A stretch of 64,000 nucleotides of DNA from Diphasiastrum complanatum (lineage: Eukaryota; Streptophyta; Lycopodiopsida; Lycopodiales; Lycopodiaceae), in the NCBI GenBank assembly GCA_029204225.1, contig CM055092.1, positions 84,408,694 through 84,472,693 on the forward strand, written 5' to 3'. The stretch's first letter is position 1. Every line of letters begins with the position of its first letter. A program made the position numbers and the translations under genes. Below the pieces are notes generated by a model. It did no database searches and was not told the DNA's origin. It was given only the letters and a program-made list of their open reading frames with translations. Below are positions 45,400-55,860 of this stretch, piece after piece.

Positions 45400-45838
45400 T
45401 AAGTAAATTGACACTCCTCCACGCTGAACAGGGCAAAAGATTGCCTTCCTGCTAGTTCCTGGGCTTTCTTACGAAAGAAGTAAGGTCTTTTCCATCCCAC
45501 TGTAAATTCGTCAGCTGATCTTCTAGCATCATGATTTGACTTCTTGACTTCGTCTGAAATCTGGTGAGCAATGCATCCCACATCTCCTTAGCTTTGGAGA
45601 GTGTAGCCAGGTCAAGTGTGAGGCTATCTTCGATGGAAGATGATAGCAAGACTACGGCCTTGTCGTTTTTCTCCCTCCACTCGCATAGCTCCTTGCTTGT
45701 TGTCGTAGGCATTTCTTCTATGCCATCCACCCAGGGGAAGAGTCCTTCGCCCTTGAGTATTGATGGTTGTTTGTTTGAATGCTTGGCCTCTTGGATCTGC
45801 TAGCTTCTTGGCTATGTCAGAATATGAAGGGATGACCA
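45400..45838 (-). pseudogene. Ty1/copia gag (UBN2) fragment next to a primer-binding site
   Basis: The minus strand reads, with one frame change near 45730, NKQPSILKGEGLFPWVDGIE and then TTTSKELCEWREKNDKAVVL, LATLSKAKEMWDALLTRFQT and QIMMLEDQLTNLQWDG, the copia gag core. It ends after FVRKPRN. It lies just after a primer-binding site at 45850-45839, so it is the 5' end of a minus-strand copia whose remainder is missing. Confidence 0.82.
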
Positions 45839-45850
45839 GCTCTGATACCA
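45839..45850 (-). other. Primer-binding site of a minus-strand copia
   Basis: The minus strand reads TGGTATCAGAGC, an exact tRNA-Met primer site. The sequence above 45851 (ending CTCATCA on the minus strand) would be the 5' LTR, whose outer end I could not define. Confidence 0.85.
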
Positions 45851-46129
45851 CTGATGAGATTCGATGCTCTCGCGAAGGCGAATCAACCGCAACTCTCTTG
45901 AGATTCGGATGGAGTTCAGATGCGATCGCTGGATACTGCCGGCTGAATCACTCCTACAGTCCTCCAGAATTCAACGAAAATACTTCAGAAACCCTTCTTC
46001 AAACCAAAACTGTTTATGGCTACATACCACACTCTATTTCAACTGAAAGAAGACAGCGTACAAAAAAATGGCATCATGAAGATAAACTGATTGTGAAACG
46101 TGTGACTCTTACCTCAATGTGCCATTAGG

Positions 46130-47160
46130 TAGCCGTTGCGTGAAAACTCTAGTCATGAACCTTGTAGCAAAAATCAGAGCCAGGCATGTTGACACAATTT
46201 CCTCCACTTTGCGCATGTCCAATTGAATTTGTGCAAAAAGAAAAAATGAAGAAAATTAAATTCTCTATGATATGAACCGTGCGATTGAAATGTTAACGGT
46301 TTGGTTGAGAGAAAACTGAACCGAAATTTTGTAAAAAAAAATAGGCCAGAAAGATACAATGGCTAAAAAAAATCAGCAACCCATCACTCACACCAAGCCC
46401 TCAAGCAATCCATCTCACTCATTCCAAATATAAGCCTACTAGTATGACAATGGACTACAACCAACCAACCAACCAACCTCACCATGAAATCACTCTCACC
46501 CATCAATCCTCTCAACAAAAGCAAGTAAACATCCTCTCCAGGTAATTTAAAGCACTCAACTATGAACTCACAATAGTAATGAGGTCCAAGCAATCAACAC
46601 AAATAACCACAATCTCTCAACTCCTCAATATGAGCAAGCAAGCATAGTAAGTAACATCACTCCCAAACCACAAGACAACTACAACTCTCAACTCTCAAAC
46701 ATACCCACTCCTAAAATCCTCACTCACAAAAGTACTAACATTTAAAAGTACTAACTCTTCACATCATCTCATTGTTATCCAACTATCATTGAGCTATTTC
46801 AAGCAACTCACAATCCTTCTAACCAACCCACCAACATTGAACTCACCTCAAGCAATCAATCAAGCCAAAGTTTAGAATAAACCTTACTAACTATGGAGTT
46901 AACAACACACAAGCAACAAACAGGCATGAGGGCACAAAGCAACTATTAACCTCCCACAAACTACTAACCGACATTGCAAGTGACTAACATTGAGCAACTA
47001 ACATTCACAACAATTAGCCACAAAGTGGAATTAACTTCAAAGCACACTCAAGCAAGCAAGCAAGCAACTTCCAAAAGTGCCAATTCCTAAAAATACTAAC
47101 ACATAAAAGTACTAACATTTAAAATACAAGGAGTTGGCTCCTTCTTATAGGAAAATCCAA
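46130..47160. other. Stretch without recognised genes, CAA/CAAG-rich
   Basis: Low-complexity A/C-rich DNA with short runs such as CCAACCAACCAACCAACC (46461 onward) and AAGCAAGCAAGCAAGC (47051 onward). It may be part of the LTR of the adjacent minus-strand gypsy element. No coding signal. Confidence 0.5.
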
Positions 47161-47764
47161 TGCATCCCCTTCACAATGCCATCTTGCCATTCTTCATGCC
47201 CTTCAAGCCCTCTTTGCCATTTGTCCTTAACCCATTCGATATTACACCTAGTGGCCTCCATAAGAGAGTGGGGGAGTGGTGCATTCAAGGCTCTCTTCCA
47301 AAACTAGCCAAGATGCCAAGATGGACTCATTACATGGTGAGATTTTAGCACGGTCATATTGGCTATTTTTTTTACAACTGGCCATTTTTTTGAAAATTCG
47401 TAAAATATTCACCGGCCATTTCTAAGGCCGCAAAATTTTCTCTAGCCTCATTTAGGACGGGCTGGGACCCAATTCTAGGTGGACCGAGACTTTTGGTTCG
47501 GTCTTACAAAACTTGACCACAAAATATTTTTGACGATTTTTTTGAAAAGTCATTTTCTTACTTTTAAACTGTGTCTAGCCACTTGAGGGGCAGGCTGAGA
47601 CCCAGACCTAAGGCAAATTTGTCTCGATTTTTCTCTAATAACCGGGTTTTACATGCTGATTTTTTTAATTATTGCGAACTTAAACTTCAATATTAGCCTG
47701 ATTTTCCGTGCGGAAATATCGACTAACAAATACTGTATCCTATGTACTGGTCATGGACATAACA
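47161..47764 (-). repeat. Probable 3' LTR of a minus-strand gypsy element
   Basis: On the minus strand, a purine-rich tract TTTAGGGAGGGAAGAA (47782-47767) is followed near 47765 by TGTTATGTCCATGACC, the expected start of a 3' LTR, and is preceded by chromodomain sequence. The outer limit is unknown and no second copy is in the window. Confidence 0.5.
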
Positions 47765-47799
47765 TTCTTCCCTCCCTAAACTGTTTCTATCCTTAGAAA

Positions 47800-48225
47800 C
47801 TAAAATTTGGGAAATTCTTTTTTATGCTATCAACTCTCTCCGACGAATCATCATCCTTAGTACGACCTTTTCACCGAATTAAGCACTTAGAGATAGAACA
47901 ATTTCTCAATTGTTTATCTCTGGTTTTGAGCACTTTCTCAGGTTTCAAAGGTACACTAAGCGACAAATCTTCCAAATGGGATAAATCCTCATTCCATATG
48001 TATCACCATCATGTAAACTTAGTTTCAAACGACTTACATGAAACATTGGGTGTGCAGTCGATTTTCCTTGAAGATCGAGTTCATACGCCAAAGAACCAAT
48101 TCTACGTACAATCCTGAAAGGTCCACAATGACAGGTAGACAACTTATAATGCTTCCCTACACGTAACGTCTTAGAATCTTTTGGAATCCTAAGATATACC
48201 CAGTCATCAACTTTAAAATCTATGG
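47800..48225 (-). pseudogene. Ty3/gypsy integrase C-terminus with chromodomain remnant
   Basis: The minus strand reads DDWVYLRIPKDSKTLRVGKH, CGPFRIVRRIGSLAYELDLQ and TAHPMFHVSRLKLSLHDGD (GPF/Y module), then after a frame change PEKVLKTRDKQLRN, LIR-stop-KGRTKDDDSSE, a decayed chromodomain. It is followed by a polypurine tract and an LTR start. Confidence 0.75.
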
Positions 48226-48440
48226 AGTGGCCGAGAAGAAGAATAGAACTTTATGTGAAATGTTAGATGTTGAATCATAAGCATGTGTGTGAATATGAAC
48301 TATGCTATCACTCTCATGGGAACAAATCTTCGCATGACAGATTATAATCCTAGCACATGCAAAGCATCAAGAAATGATGCTTTGCATGTGCTAGGATCTA
48401 GGTTTGAAGGTGGATAGGGAAACCCGCTACAAACTTGCAT
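48226..48440 (+). pseudogene. Short copia integrase fragment with a perfect hairpin
   Basis: AEKKNRTLCEMLDVES at 48226-48272 matches the catalytic-Glu region of copia integrase on the plus strand. About 75 bp further on lies an exact inverted repeat with 23-bp arms (48347-48369 and 48375-48397) and loop AGAAA. Confidence 0.6.
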
Positions 48441-48734
48441 CTAAAAAACACTTAGAATGTTAAGTTTTTCACAATCGACTTTTCCATAACATATGCATTG
48501 GTCCATAGTAGATCGAATGTATCTCATACTTTTGATAAGAGCTTTCCAATGTGTGATACCCGGATTAACCATGTACTGAATCAAGGAACTGACTGCAAAA
48601 GTCATTGCTGGTCTGGTGCGCGGATTAACCATGTACTGAATTAAGGAACTGACTGCAAAAGCCATTGCTGGTCTGGTGCAGATCATCTGACCATGTAAGC
48701 CTTGCTCTAAAATTTGCTTGTGTCTTACTTCCAT
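48441..48734 (-). pseudogene. Copia RT/RNase H fragment with internal 60-bp duplication
   Basis: The minus strand reads TRPAMAFAVSSLIQYMVNP, repeated as TRPAMTFAVSSLIQYMVNP, then THWKALIKSMRYIRSTMDQC, the copia segment before RNase H (TRPDI.FAV..LS.FM..P...HW.A.KR.LRYL.GT). The repeat is an in-frame 60-bp tandem duplication (48561-48620 and 48621-48680). Confidence 0.8.
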
Positions 48735-51700
48735 TAGGTACGATTAGTGCTTTAAATCATGGGCCATTTTTCATTAATTTTCAAATTCCAACCCAAACTT
48801 TGTCATTAATTTTTGTCATATCTTTTGATATAGTAGTGTGGCCTCAGTTAAAAAAAAGAGCATAATCAAGATAGCTATTTTTGACAAAATCACAAGATTA
48901 TAGTAAATAGTTTGGAAGAGCACAAATTTTGATGAGTTATGGTATTTGTACTCCTCTAAAGCAAGTTATTTAAAAATTGATATCTTCTTGTTATATTGAC
49001 TTATTGACATATCTCCTTGACCAAGTTGACACATAGTCTCTCCTTTACAAGGCTAGGCCACAATTTTTTTTTTTTAAACCATACTAACTTCCATGATAGT
49101 CATCAAGAATGGCTTATAGACCTTGACATGTGTAAGCTCAATTCCTACACAAATGAATGATGGAAATTACTAGTTTTGGTCAGATTTAACATAAGTTCGG
49201 TTATAAATGACATTTATCAATTTGGGTATCAACACTTGAACCTGGTGGGTTTACAATTTTCTAGAAAACTAGTTGTTAAATCATGCAAATAGAGTTGGCT
49301 AGTAAGTGTGTTGATACTCTATTGAGCCTTAAACTAGTAAATAATCACCAAAGAATTGTCATCTTTTGTTTATATTCATAACTAATGGGTGAATAAGCTT
49401 AGAGGTTTTCACAAACCCAAATCGGTGGTTATGTTTGACTTGAAAAGGGTCATTAATTGGAACTGACGGGTGTAAATATGGATTATTCTACCAATGTTGG
49501 GAGACCTTATTATTTAGTGTAATACTTATAGGTAAACAACATTATCTTGCCGACCTTGTTTCAAGAATTGAATCAACAGCCTTGAAACAATGAGCTCTCA
49601 TAGATAGAGTATGAAAATCTGGAGCACGGTTAGATGGAATATGAAAATATGGAGCCCTTTTGAAAGAACCTAGAAGTAGTCGTGAACTTTGTTGAATAAA
49701 GTATGAAAAAATTGAGCTCTTTGGGATTGGTCCACTAAAAAGTTATTCAACCATAGTGGATGGAAATTGGAATTTAGAAAACTGATCTTGAGGTATGACT
49801 TTTGAAAAAATTTGGTCACCACATATTAAGCTCATTAATGTACACTCCTTGGCAATGTTGAGACTTTGCTTGTTTAAAAGTCAATGCCCGTTGTAAATGT
49901 ACTTAAAAGGCAACGAAATAGGGGGAACATCCCTTGGGGATGAAGTGACACTCTCTCACCTAACTTGGGTCGTTGGATGGGCACTTGGCATTTAATGCTC
50001 TTGCATGATGACCAAGCAAAAGGCATGAACATTAACATCAAAAGATGACATATATGTCAAAGACTTAATAATGAGGAAACTTGAAAAAGTGCATATAGGT
50101 TAATTTTAAGACTTGTAACATAGGATACTATATTACAATGTTGTTCAAACAAGTGAAGCCCCTACATTTCTAATCAAATAATCAAGATTTCTTCCATAGA
50201 TCATGGGTTCTATTGTGAGGACTCAAAGGAATGATTTTTGGCTTGGATGTAGAGTGGTAAGTGCAAGAGTTGCTTAGAGCTTCAATATCTACACTTTGTG
50301 AGTTTGAGCACAAAAATGTTTGTGTTTAGTGAATTCTTTACATATCACACGCTTTTTTTGGTCATTTCCAATGATACTTAAACTTTGAGTGTACACATGT
50401 ATGACAAAGCTTGTTGTAATTTGCGATTTTTTTTTGAATCTCTCTTTTGAATCTTAGAACAAATACACCTATGTACACATGTGACAAAGCTTGTTGTCAC
50501 TTGTGATCTTTTTTTGAATCTCCCTTTTGAATTTTAGAACAAATACACCTATGATGGCATTAGCTTTACCAACATGCAAGCATGCAAAATTGAGTGGTTA
50601 GCAACATTGAATACCAATTTCAACATCACTCCTTGTCATCTTATGAAAATTAGGGCTTGGGTACTAGTTTTCAATGAGCTTGTTAACCCCAGAGACCGCT
50701 AACCTGGTCTATGGCTTGTCCTCTCCTCATTCGTAGTGGTACTAGTTTTTAACAAGTAGCGGTCTATGGCTTGTCCTCTCCTCATTCGCCGTGGTACTAG
50801 TTTGTAACAAACTTGTTAACCAGACTGACCGGTTAGTCCTTGCAAACTTGGGTCATGTGAAAAGATCAAAGTAATGGCATCTTACCTCTAGTGTGGTCAT
50901 CAAAATGCAAGTCATAGAGGTAGGTGGAGTCTTTGGACTTTTATCATAAAGGTCACACCAGGATCTTTAAGCCAAAGATGAATGAGCGTCCTTATAACTC
51001 TCCCAACCGCCCCCTGTCACAGTGATGTGAAATGTCTGGACGCTGGCCTGATTTCAACCTCCCCCCGTGAGCTTTTCTTTTTTTTCTTCCTTTTTATCGC
51101 TTGTACTTGCTCCTAATATTTGGGTCAATGGGTTCTATTCTTCCTCTAATTTCTCCTCTGTTGAATCCGTGAGACCCCTATTGATCTGGCAGCCAAGGGA
51201 TGATATCTGCATGCAAGTGAGCTGGGCTGTCTTAGAAAAAACATAACATAAATCTTTGATTGTGACATCAACAGCTTTGATTTATAACCATGGCAGAATT
51301 GGTTGCTGGTCAGTGGTAGAGGTACTACTCGCATCAATTACAAAATGTATACAAGCTCTTGTTTCTGAACCATGGCAGAATTTTCTCATTGATTTCTGGT
51401 CAGTGGTAGAGCTACGACTGGCATCAACAAAAGGTTTATAACGCTCTTGCTTTTTAGCTCTGAAGTTACAACAGAAAAGCACAAAGCCTGACCCAAACTT
51501 TTATAGCATCAATGCTGGTTAACAACAGATTTCTAAGGGATTCAAGTCTATGGTGGCTTGCATAAGCTTGTTGTCAATGACACTAGAATCCAGCATTCTT
51601 TACGGATCTAAGCTCGTATTTGGGCTTAATTACTAAGAGCTGGAAAAATAATTTTCTCTTTGAATGGATCAGGTAACTGTTTCTGGTACGAGCTCTTAAA

Positions 51701-53430
51701 TTTAATAAAGGCGAATGCATGGTATGAACTTCAAGGTTTATCTGATGATAAATAATAGCTACAATGTGAAACAACAACCTGTCATAGGCATTAATGTCTC
51801 CAAGGGTACTTGAACTCTTAAACTCATCTGGTCTTATCTGCTTTATAGAAAACAACCTGGCAACATACTCTGTAGTCCTTGTCCCCCATTAGATTATTTA
51901 GTGCTTGCACAAATGCTTTGTACATTGTATTGATAGCTGAAGCTCGGACTAGTCAGCTTCAAAGCAAGTAATGTTTTTGCTGGAAGCATCACAGCTTGCT
52001 TGTGAAATTGCTGATTTGATCTCTTTAGTAACCGAGTTCGAGACTTCCAACAACTTCCTTAGTGGACAATGCTGACAAGTAGCTTAAAAAATAGATTTAC
52101 GCGAATGTACTATGAGTGCGTTTTATTTCATTGACTAATGGATTTATCTCCCTGGAGCTCAAAATTCATTGAAGAAAAATGCTGGAAATGATCATTGGGA
52201 TGAAATTTTTTTCTTCAAACGTTTCCATTGTCGGCCCATGTGTGGAATGCTCCCGGCTTCGAAATATCCATTTGTACGTTTTGACATGTTTTTTCTAGAA
52301 AGAGCATGTTGAAGTGCTTCTTAAGCCAGGTAGGAATGCCACCTTTTTGTTCTTGGATTCTACATGGATTATTAAGCCAGGGAGGAGTATCTCTTATAGG
52401 CTATGAAACTTTCCAACTCATGACAGATACATTCCCTGATTGATGATAGTTGGTGTTATCCACAAGTTGCAAATGACAACTTGCAGCGGAAATTAGGAGG
52501 TTCCAGATCTCTTTGTAGTGAGGTAATATTGAGCAACGATATGAACCATCTTACAGTCGTCTATCTCAGAATCAAATAACCTTGGGTACTTACAAAATAA
52601 GTAATTAGGTCGTTAAGAGAGATATGCAAATTTTTTTTGTCAAGAGAACAAGCCATGCCAATGTATATGTTCTTCCAATTGGTCTGATTTCATAATATGA
52701 AGTCATGCATAATTTATCTGGAAGTATGCTAGTGCGACGGTGTTAGCATTCCAATCAGGACTGAATTTCAAAAAGAAGCAATTGCAACCCATCTCAGTAT
52801 AGATTTTACAATGCCGCATTCCAAAAAGACGGAACAACAAGATTACTAAACTTGTCTCAATGATAGAGAATGCTGTGAAAACTAGCTTGATCATTCTAGC
52901 AGAAGTTAACCCAAAGTATCTTGTGTAAAGATCATTGCATTAAAACGCATACCCAGCTTTGGTGACGTACTGCAGTAAAAGGCTTTCTAATGCCAAAGAT
53001 TCGACAGTTATTGGTGAATATTTCATTAGAGAATTGAGAAGAACTTTTTTTTTCTCCAGGGTAAGCAGAATGGAATGTCAAATTGTGCTTCCGCTGGTGT
53101 ATAATTAATCTGTAGCTATTCAACTTTGAGGGAATAATAGATCAACGGAGTAGATAAAGTATGGTGCTAGGAGAAACGACTCCTTATAACTTATGAATAC
53201 TAGACTACAAGCGTAAAGCAAGGACATAATTCCGTCTGATATAACGTATGCAGTTTCAGTGCTAATATATCTCTATGGTAGCAGAAACTTATCAAACATA
53301 ATCACAGACGTTTGATTTGTGAAGCTACTTATGACTTCAGATTATTAAGAGTTTCATGCAGAAATCTGAATCTCAGAATTGAGGGCAATAGCTTCTAGCT
53401 CCAACTTCAAAGCTTTTTAGTTGAAGACAT
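48735..53430. other. Stretch without recognised genes
   Basis: About 4.7 kb, mostly AT-rich with no convincing coding sequence. It includes two local tandem duplications (period about 79 bp at 50385-50550; period about 60 bp at 50695-50815) and a diverged repeat pair at about 51285-51430 (CCATGGCAGAATT ... TGGTCAGTGGTAGAG). The last few hundred bases are the GPAT 3' flank. Confidence 0.55.
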
Positions 53431-53439
53431 CCTATAGGT

Positions 53440-53445
53440 TTTATT
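53440..53445 (-). terminator. Candidate polyadenylation signal of the GPAT gene
   Basis: AATAAA on the minus strand, 51 bp after the stop codon. Plant signals are loose, so this is only suggestive. Confidence 0.45.
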
Positions 53446-53496
53446 GCTCAAACACATTATGCGCGAATGTAAGCAGAAGCTGTGAGGGCTGCATTA

Positions 53497-54372
53497 CTAT
53501 TGCGTTCTAGTCTTTTTCTTGGGAGGAACTGTGCCATCGCTACCCACAAGCATGCTGTACTTGTCTTTGCGAGTGAAATTAGTGCACTGATAACCAAGAG
53601 CATCAGCCAGCAGCTTCTGGATATGGTTGGCCACCTCGATGGCGCTCTTGCCTCCCTTTACGGTCTGATCTTCAGGCAGCTGCTCCAGGAATCTCACCTC
53701 GTATGTGGGAAACGGATTCATGAAGAAAAAGAAAGGATCCATGCCTTTCCATCCTCGCACGGTTGTCCCATGAAACATAGTCACCTTTGTGGAAGTTGCC
53801 ACTGGCACGATCTTGTCTGAGAGCTCGGCAAATAGAGCGCTGAAGCGCAGAAGAAAGGGTTCCCTGCAGGTGGTGCCTTCCGGGCAGATGCACAGATCCC
53901 CTTGATCTAGCAATGCCTTGATGTCAGCAGCATCTTTCTCTCTGTCTCGAGAGAGAGCAAATGTTCTGATGGGCGACACCATCTCTGAGATGCGGCTGAT
54001 ACTATATGTGACTGCAGTTACGTGCCTGCCTGAAGCTACAGACACCATCACTGGATCGATAAGCGTGCGGTGAGTGCACACAAAAAGAGTGCCAGGATCT
54101 CCTTTCTTAGCCATCGGAGGGCGTGATCCTTTAACAATAAGCCGGGTGCCTGTATACTTATAGAAGATGGGGACGTGCTCCACAGAGAATGGAAGAGCAC
54201 CTACCACACGGAAGACTGCAAGGGGGAATCCGATCGGCAACCATAGCAATGTGAGAAGAGCTGTGAGTGGAGTTGGTAGTTGGACAAGGCGCCCGTCGTG
54301 AAAGACAATCGGCTTCATGAGCTTCTCCCTTGGTACTGCTTCTACCTCTTTGCTGGGAACTACGTAGGCTTC
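53497..54372 (-). CDS. sn-2 glycerol-3-phosphate acyltransferase, exon 2 (acyltransferase domain)
   Basis: This exon encodes residues 213-503. The family transfers an acyl group from acyl-CoA to the sn-2 position of glycerol-3-phosphate in the ER, making monoacylglycerol precursors of cutin or suberin. Acyltransferase block I is CTHRTLID (H313, D318 of the HX4D motif); block III is [20 protein letters not shown] (residues about 374-392); block IV is KIVPVA. Conserved flanking pieces are [52 protein letters not shown], and ECTN-like [11 protein letters not shown] near the C-terminus. Two hydrophobic stretches near residues 250-275 are likely membrane segments. The exon starts at 54372 after the acceptor TTTCAG and ends at TAG. 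The frame has no breaks. The acyltransferase and C-terminus resemble the GPAT5/7 as much as the GPAT4/6/8 groups, so subgroup is uncertain. Confidence 0.94.
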   Translation of the reverse strand, partial: EAYVVPSKEVEAVPREKLMKPIVFHDGRLVQLPTPLTALLTLLWLPIGFPLAVFRVVGALPFSVEHVPIFYKYTGTRLIVKGSRPPMAKKGDPGTLFVCTHRTLIDPVMVSVASGRHVTAVTYSISRISEMVSPIRTFALSRDREKDAADIKALLDQGDLCICPEGTTCREPFLLRFSALFAELSDKIVPVATSTKVTMFHGTTVRGWKGMDPFFFFMNPFPTYEVRFLEQLPEDQTVKGGKSAIEVANHIQKLLADALGYQCTNFTRKDKYSMLVGSDGTVPPKKKTRTQ

Positions 54373-54599
54373 CTGAAAGATGTGCCAATGCGCTTTTGGA
54401 TCAACAAATAGAAGCTGATTTTTCTTTCTAGAAAAAATGACCAATTTTAGATCAGCAATCCCCAGCAGCAACATTAATTGTTACCACAAAGCTTGTTCAC
54501 ACGGCAAGGAAAAGTTGCAAACAGACGTTTCTCACCAGAAAAAGGCATTGTACGATGCTAATTTTGTTGCATGTGGGAATTATCTCTGGTCATGCGTAC
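54373..54599 (-). other. GPAT intron, 227 bp, phase 0
   Basis: GT at 54599-54598 and AG at 54374-54373 on the minus strand. Its removal keeps the reading frame and the conserved spacing between the phosphatase and acyltransferase domains. Confidence 0.92.
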
Positions 54600-55235
54600 C
54601 TTGCACAAGGACATGAAGGGATAGTCAGTTGGGCGATCACCCAGTCCGACCTCTGGCGGATCATCTCCAAAGTCACATTTCACTGAGTTTTTCTTGTTGA
54701 TTCCCACCATCACCCCGGGATGCCTGACAAATCCGGTGGCATATCCTCCGGCAGTCACCTCTATTTCTGTACCCACCACGGTGTGTGCTCCCAAGCTCGT
54801 CCTTGCAAAATGCTCCACCATGATGCGAGGATTGGCAGTGATCACATGCCTTGTCCCGCAAGCAGAAAACACCCTCCATGAATCACTATGAACGTCTTCT
54901 GAGTAGAATTTGGGCAGCACAGCTCTTGCAACCGCTTCAATATTACTCACTTTCTGCCCAGCAAAAGCAAAAAAGATCAGCACTTGGATGCCTGCTACTT
55001 CTGAGATGAAGTGGTAGAGCAGCCATGCGATGGGTGAGAAAATTGCTAGTATGATAGCCCTCAGAAGGCTTCCTCCCTCCAAAGCTACCAGAAGGAAGTA
55101 AGGAAAAGCGCTTCTTCCTCTGAGAAGGGTGCCATCTAGATCTGCTACAATGGTGTGCTTCTGTCTTCCCTCGGAGCTGCAGTGCTCTACCTCTAGAAAC
55201 CGTCTATGTAGTGAGGATTCCAGTTGCTTTGCCAT
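54600..55235 (-). CDS. sn-2 glycerol-3-phosphate acyltransferase, exon 1 (phosphatase-like domain)
   Basis: Residues 1-212, starting MAKQLESSL at 55235. This is the HAD-type phosphatase domain that distinguishes land-plant sn-2 GPATs. Motif I is VADLDGTLL with both Asp (D32, D34), and motif III is GLGDRPTD (D200, D204), so the residues needed for phosphatase activity appear present, as in the cutin-type GPAT4/6/8 group and unlike the degenerate suberin-type members. Between them [20 protein letters not shown] and [20 protein letters not shown] form hydrophobic, probably membrane-associated segments, followed by [14 protein letters not shown]. The exon ends at AAG with donor GTACGC; removing 54373-54599 (227 bp) joins MSLCK to EAYVVP as in the family. 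An in-frame ATG further upstream lies in a CT repeat and is rejected as the start. Confidence 0.94.
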
Positions 55236-55270
55236 TCTATTTCTGCAATCCAAGCCATGTAAACAATAGC

Positions 55271-55308
<38 letters not shown>

Positions 55309-55533
55309 TGTAACATCAAAGAATTATTATAGATTTCTTTTCAGCTCTAGCTAGGAATCTATAACAGCGACCATCATCATTGCAAGAGAACTCTAAACAA
55401 TCGTCACAACAAGAAGAACGCGATTCTCAAATAGAAAACAGTTTTGATAACGATTTGCTCATAAATTGATAAAAACCTGGAAGCAAGCACTCCTCATACT
55501 AACAATGGAGCAACCAAGCATAACAAATCGAAG

Positions 55534-55567
<34 letters not shown>

Positions 55568-55860
55568 TCTGCAGTGTAAAAGCTTCCAAAGCTCCACAAC
55601 AAACTTGAAACCATAGTTGTGACTGATGGATCACCTGATATCTTCTAGCAAGTTGCAACAAGCTTTTGATTGATTCAATAACTGCAGCTGAAGCTCTTCA
55701 AGTTAACATGAGCAGATATAAAGAGGAAATCAAATGAGCTGATTCTTAATTCTACCTTCCACCCACATACTCTATAGCCTCTGAATTCGGATATAGCATT
55801 GTGGGTTGGAGAGAGAGAGAAAGAGAGAAAGAGAGAGAGAGAGAGACAACTTTTTATTTA
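55236..55860 (-). promoter_or_regulatory. GPAT 5' region with CT-rich tracts
   Basis: On the minus strand two CT tracts lie upstream of the start codon: 55305-55273 (just before the ATG) and 55847-55809, plus a CA/GT run at 55540-55566. A TATA-like TAAATAAAAAG (55860-55850) sits just upstream of the outer CT tract, an arrangement like plant core promoters with a pyrimidine patch. GATTGCAG at about 55250-55243 could be a leader-intron acceptor. These sites are candidates only. Confidence 0.4.

Noticed and set aside
47824-48117. 97-codon plus-strand ORF
   Set aside because: Antisense to a gypsy integrase C-terminus and chromodomain.
55236-55319. Upstream in-frame ATG for GPAT giving 28 extra residues
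   Set aside because: The extension translates a CT repeat (SLSLSLS) and family proteins start near MAKQLESS; a leader-intron acceptor may also lie here.
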